From NCBI RefSeq assembly GCF_018619185.1, contig NZ_JAAXYC010000065.1, positions 1 through 32,200 on the forward strand: a DNA stretch of 32,200 nucleotides. Direction: 5' to 3'. The notes below the pieces were generated by a model, which was not told the DNA's origin, searched no databases, and was given only the letters and a program-made list of their open reading frames with translations. The position numbers were made by a program, and so were the translations under genes. This document shows, piece by piece, positions 30,774-32,200 of this stretch. Source of the stretch: Streptomyces sp. McG3 (lineage in GTDB: Bacteria > Actinomycetota > Actinomycetes > Streptomycetales > Streptomycetaceae). The first letter of the stretch is position 1, and each line of letters starts with the position of its first letter.

Positions 30774-32155
30774 GCGACGACTACGAGGACGACTACGCGT
30801 ACGGGGCGGACGGCGTGGACGCCTCCGACGGGGACGGGGCGGCGCGGGACGGCCGGCTCGGTGCGGAGCGTGTGTTCGCGGCGTTTCCCCCTGCGCAGGG
30901 CCGGGGTTTCGCCACGTCCTGGTGGGGGCTGGCGTGGCTCAAGGCACTGGAGGACACCGCGCTGGACGGCCAACAGCTCAAGCGGGGCCGGCGGCTGGCC
31001 CGGGAGGGCCGGGTAGGGGCAGTCTCCGTACGGCCGGGACGGATCACCGCCGTGGTCCGGGACCGCGACGGTACGGCCTACCGCAGCGACGTTCTGCTCC
31101 AGCAGCTCGGCGCGGGCGCCTGGGACCGGTTCCTGGACATGGCCGTGGACCGGGCCGGGCACATCGCGGCGCTGCTGGACCGGGAGATGCCGCCGCACCT
31201 GGTGGAGGACGCGGCGGGCGCCGGGGTCGAGCTGCTGCCCGGCATCGGGGATCTGGAGCCGGAGTGCACGTGTGGAACCTGGGACCACTGCCCGCACTCG
31301 GGTGCCCTCTGTTACCAGGTGGCGCGCCTGCTGGACGAGGACCCGTTCGTCCTGCTGCTGATGCGGGGGCGCGAGGAGCGGCGGCTGCTGGACGAACTCC
31401 AGGTGCGCAGCGCCGCCCGCGCGGTCCGGGCGGGCGGCGACGGGGCGCGGGAGGCGGCCGACGAGGCGGAGCGGGAGGTTCGCGGAGTCCCGGCCGGCGA
31501 GGCGTTCGCGGCGGCCGGGATCCTGCCGCCGCTCCCCGCTCCCCCGCCGGTCCCCGATGAACCGGGGCTCGGGCCCGCGCTGGACACGGAGACCGACCCC
31601 GCGCCCGGGGTCGACCCGGTGGCGCTGGAGGTGCTGGCGGCGGACAGCGCGGTGCGGGCGCACCGGATGCTGCTGGACGCCCTGGCCCCGGGGCACGAAG
31701 GACAGCCGCTCCCGGTCGAGCTGACGCCGCGGCAGGACGCGGTACGGCTGGTCGCGGACACCCGGCCGGAGCCCCGGATCGGGGCCCGGCTCGCCGCGGG
31801 ATCCGGCCGCCCGGCCGCGGACCTGGATGCGGCGGTCCGCGCCTGGCGGTACGGCGGGGTCGCGGCGCTCGCCGTGCTGGACGAGGAGTGGACGCCGGAC
31901 CCGGAGGACCTGGGGCGGGCCCGCGCCCGGCTCGGCGAGGCGTGGGAGGCGGGCGAGCGGCCGGCCCTGCGGGCGAGCGGCCGGGCCCGCTGGACCGTCG
32001 CGGGCGCCGACCTCCAGCTCCGGTTGGACCGGAACGGTCGGTGGTGGCCCTACCGCAAGGAGCGGGGTCGTTGGGTGCCTGCCGGACCGGCGGACGACGA
32101 CCCGGCGGGCGCGCTGGCGGGGGCCGACGGCGGGGCGGCGGACACGGCTGCCTGA
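30770..32155 (+). CDS. SWIM zinc-finger protein, partner of the SNF2 helicase
   Basis: 461 residues. The SWIM motif CTCGTWDHCPH (C166, C168, C174, H176) is intact. It follows WWGLAWLKALEDTALDGQQL and GRRLAREGRVGAVSVRPGRI, typical of the bacterial SWIM proteins found beside SNF2 helicases. The middle and C-terminus are Ala/Glu/Arg-rich with Trp-containing blocks (VRAWRYGGVAALAVLDEEW). SWIM domains bind zinc and often DNA or proteins. The ATG overlaps the helicase stop (ATGA) and has GAGGGGG 6 nt upstream, so the two are co-translated. It ends 45 nt before the window end. Confidence 0.9.
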   Translation: MSDDYEDDYAYGADGVDASDGDGAARDGRLGAERVFAAFPPAQGRGFATSWWGLAWLKALEDTALDGQQLKRGRRLAREGRVGAVSVRPGRITAVVRDRDGTAYRSDVLLQQLGAGAWDRFLDMAVDRAGHIAALLDREMPPHLVEDAAGAGVELLPGIGDLEPECTCGTWDHCPHSGALCYQVARLLDEDPFVLLLMRGREERRLLDELQVRSAARAVRAGGDGAREAADEAEREVRGVPAGEAFAAAGILPPLPAPPPVPDEPGLGPALDTETDPAPGVDPVALEVLAADSAVRAHRMLLDALAPGHEGQPLPVELTPRQDAVRLVADTRPEPRIGARLAAGSGRPAADLDAAVRAWRYGGVAALAVLDEEWTPDPEDLGRARARLGEAWEAGERPALRASGRARWTVAGADLQLRLDRNGRWWPYRKERGRWVPAGPADDDPAGALAGADGGAADTAA

Positions 32156-32200
32156 ACCGTCCGGCGACCCCGACGCAGCCGGGCGGCAACTGCTCGGCCG

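Noticed and set aside
27582..32155. SNF2-SWIM pair as a phage-defence system (DISARM-like)
   Set aside because: No methylase, DUF1998 or phospholipase-D partner is present.

Overview
The window is chromosomal DNA from a high-GC actinobacterium, almost certainly Streptomyces. The evidence is the strong G/C bias at third codon positions, frequent GTG starts with GGAGG-type ribosome sites, and typical families: a SpoIIE phosphatase with PAS and GAF domains, conservon-type roadblock and GTPase proteins, a DUF6397 protein, LAETG cell-wall anchoring, TerD and an orphan CtaD. I found no rRNA, tRNA, CRISPR, insertion sequence or prophage. Nearly all DNA is coding. Names rest on recognised motifs and remembered family features, not on database searches.

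Layout. 23-3120: an orphan cytochrome c oxidase subunit I with a small partner on the minus strand, divergent from a COG2085-type NAD(P)-binding protein. Their shared 316-bp gap has sigma-R-like promoter motifs facing both ways. 3211-7545: the standout region, a divergent Asp23/Gls24 (alkaline-shock) locus. Minus strand: an ECF sigma factor, a zinc-type (ZAS) anti-sigma protein fused to an Asp23-like domain, and a small Asp23-like protein, the last two joined by overlaps. Plus strand: Asp23, a DUF2273-like membrane peptide, an Asp23-DUF6286-like membrane protein and an AmaP-like anchor. The gap between the operons carries the same two-part promoter-like motif, with identical spacing, on both strands facing outward. 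7747-10152: an SRPBCC protein, a Cys-rich pentapeptide-repeat protein and two unknown genes. 10186-13661: a 3-hydroxyisobutyryl-CoA hydrolase divergent from the PAS-GAF-PP2C-HATPase protein. 13672-17030: a long palindromic terminator, an LAETG surface protein, a histidine phosphatase, a GNAT acetyltransferase and a DUF6397 protein. 17140-18807: a roadblock gene and a CvnD-like GTPase gene separated by an opposing F420-type flavin-fold gene. 19087-22519: an ArsR regulator overlapping an MgtA-type P-type ATPase, then a 54-residue TatA. 22734-26272: TerD, a methyltransferase, an MpaB/DUF2236 protein, an unknown protein and a 60-residue membrane protein. 26353-32155: a fatty acid desaturase, then a SNF2 helicase overlapping a SWIM zinc-finger gene that continues close to the window end.

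How it fits together. The best candidate for an under-described system is 3211-7545. The sigma factor probably drives its own operon and the opposing envelope operon from the mirrored promoters. The ZAS-Asp23 fusion would hold the sigma factor inactive and could couple release to the state of the Asp23 complex at the membrane, to zinc or thiol state, or both; this is inference. Sigma-R-like motifs (GGGAAY or CGGAAT, 18-19 nt, GTT) recur upstream of ctaD, the reductase, terD and the 60-residue membrane protein, hinting at a thiol-oxidative or envelope-stress theme. Several clean hairpins lie at gene ends or in leaders.
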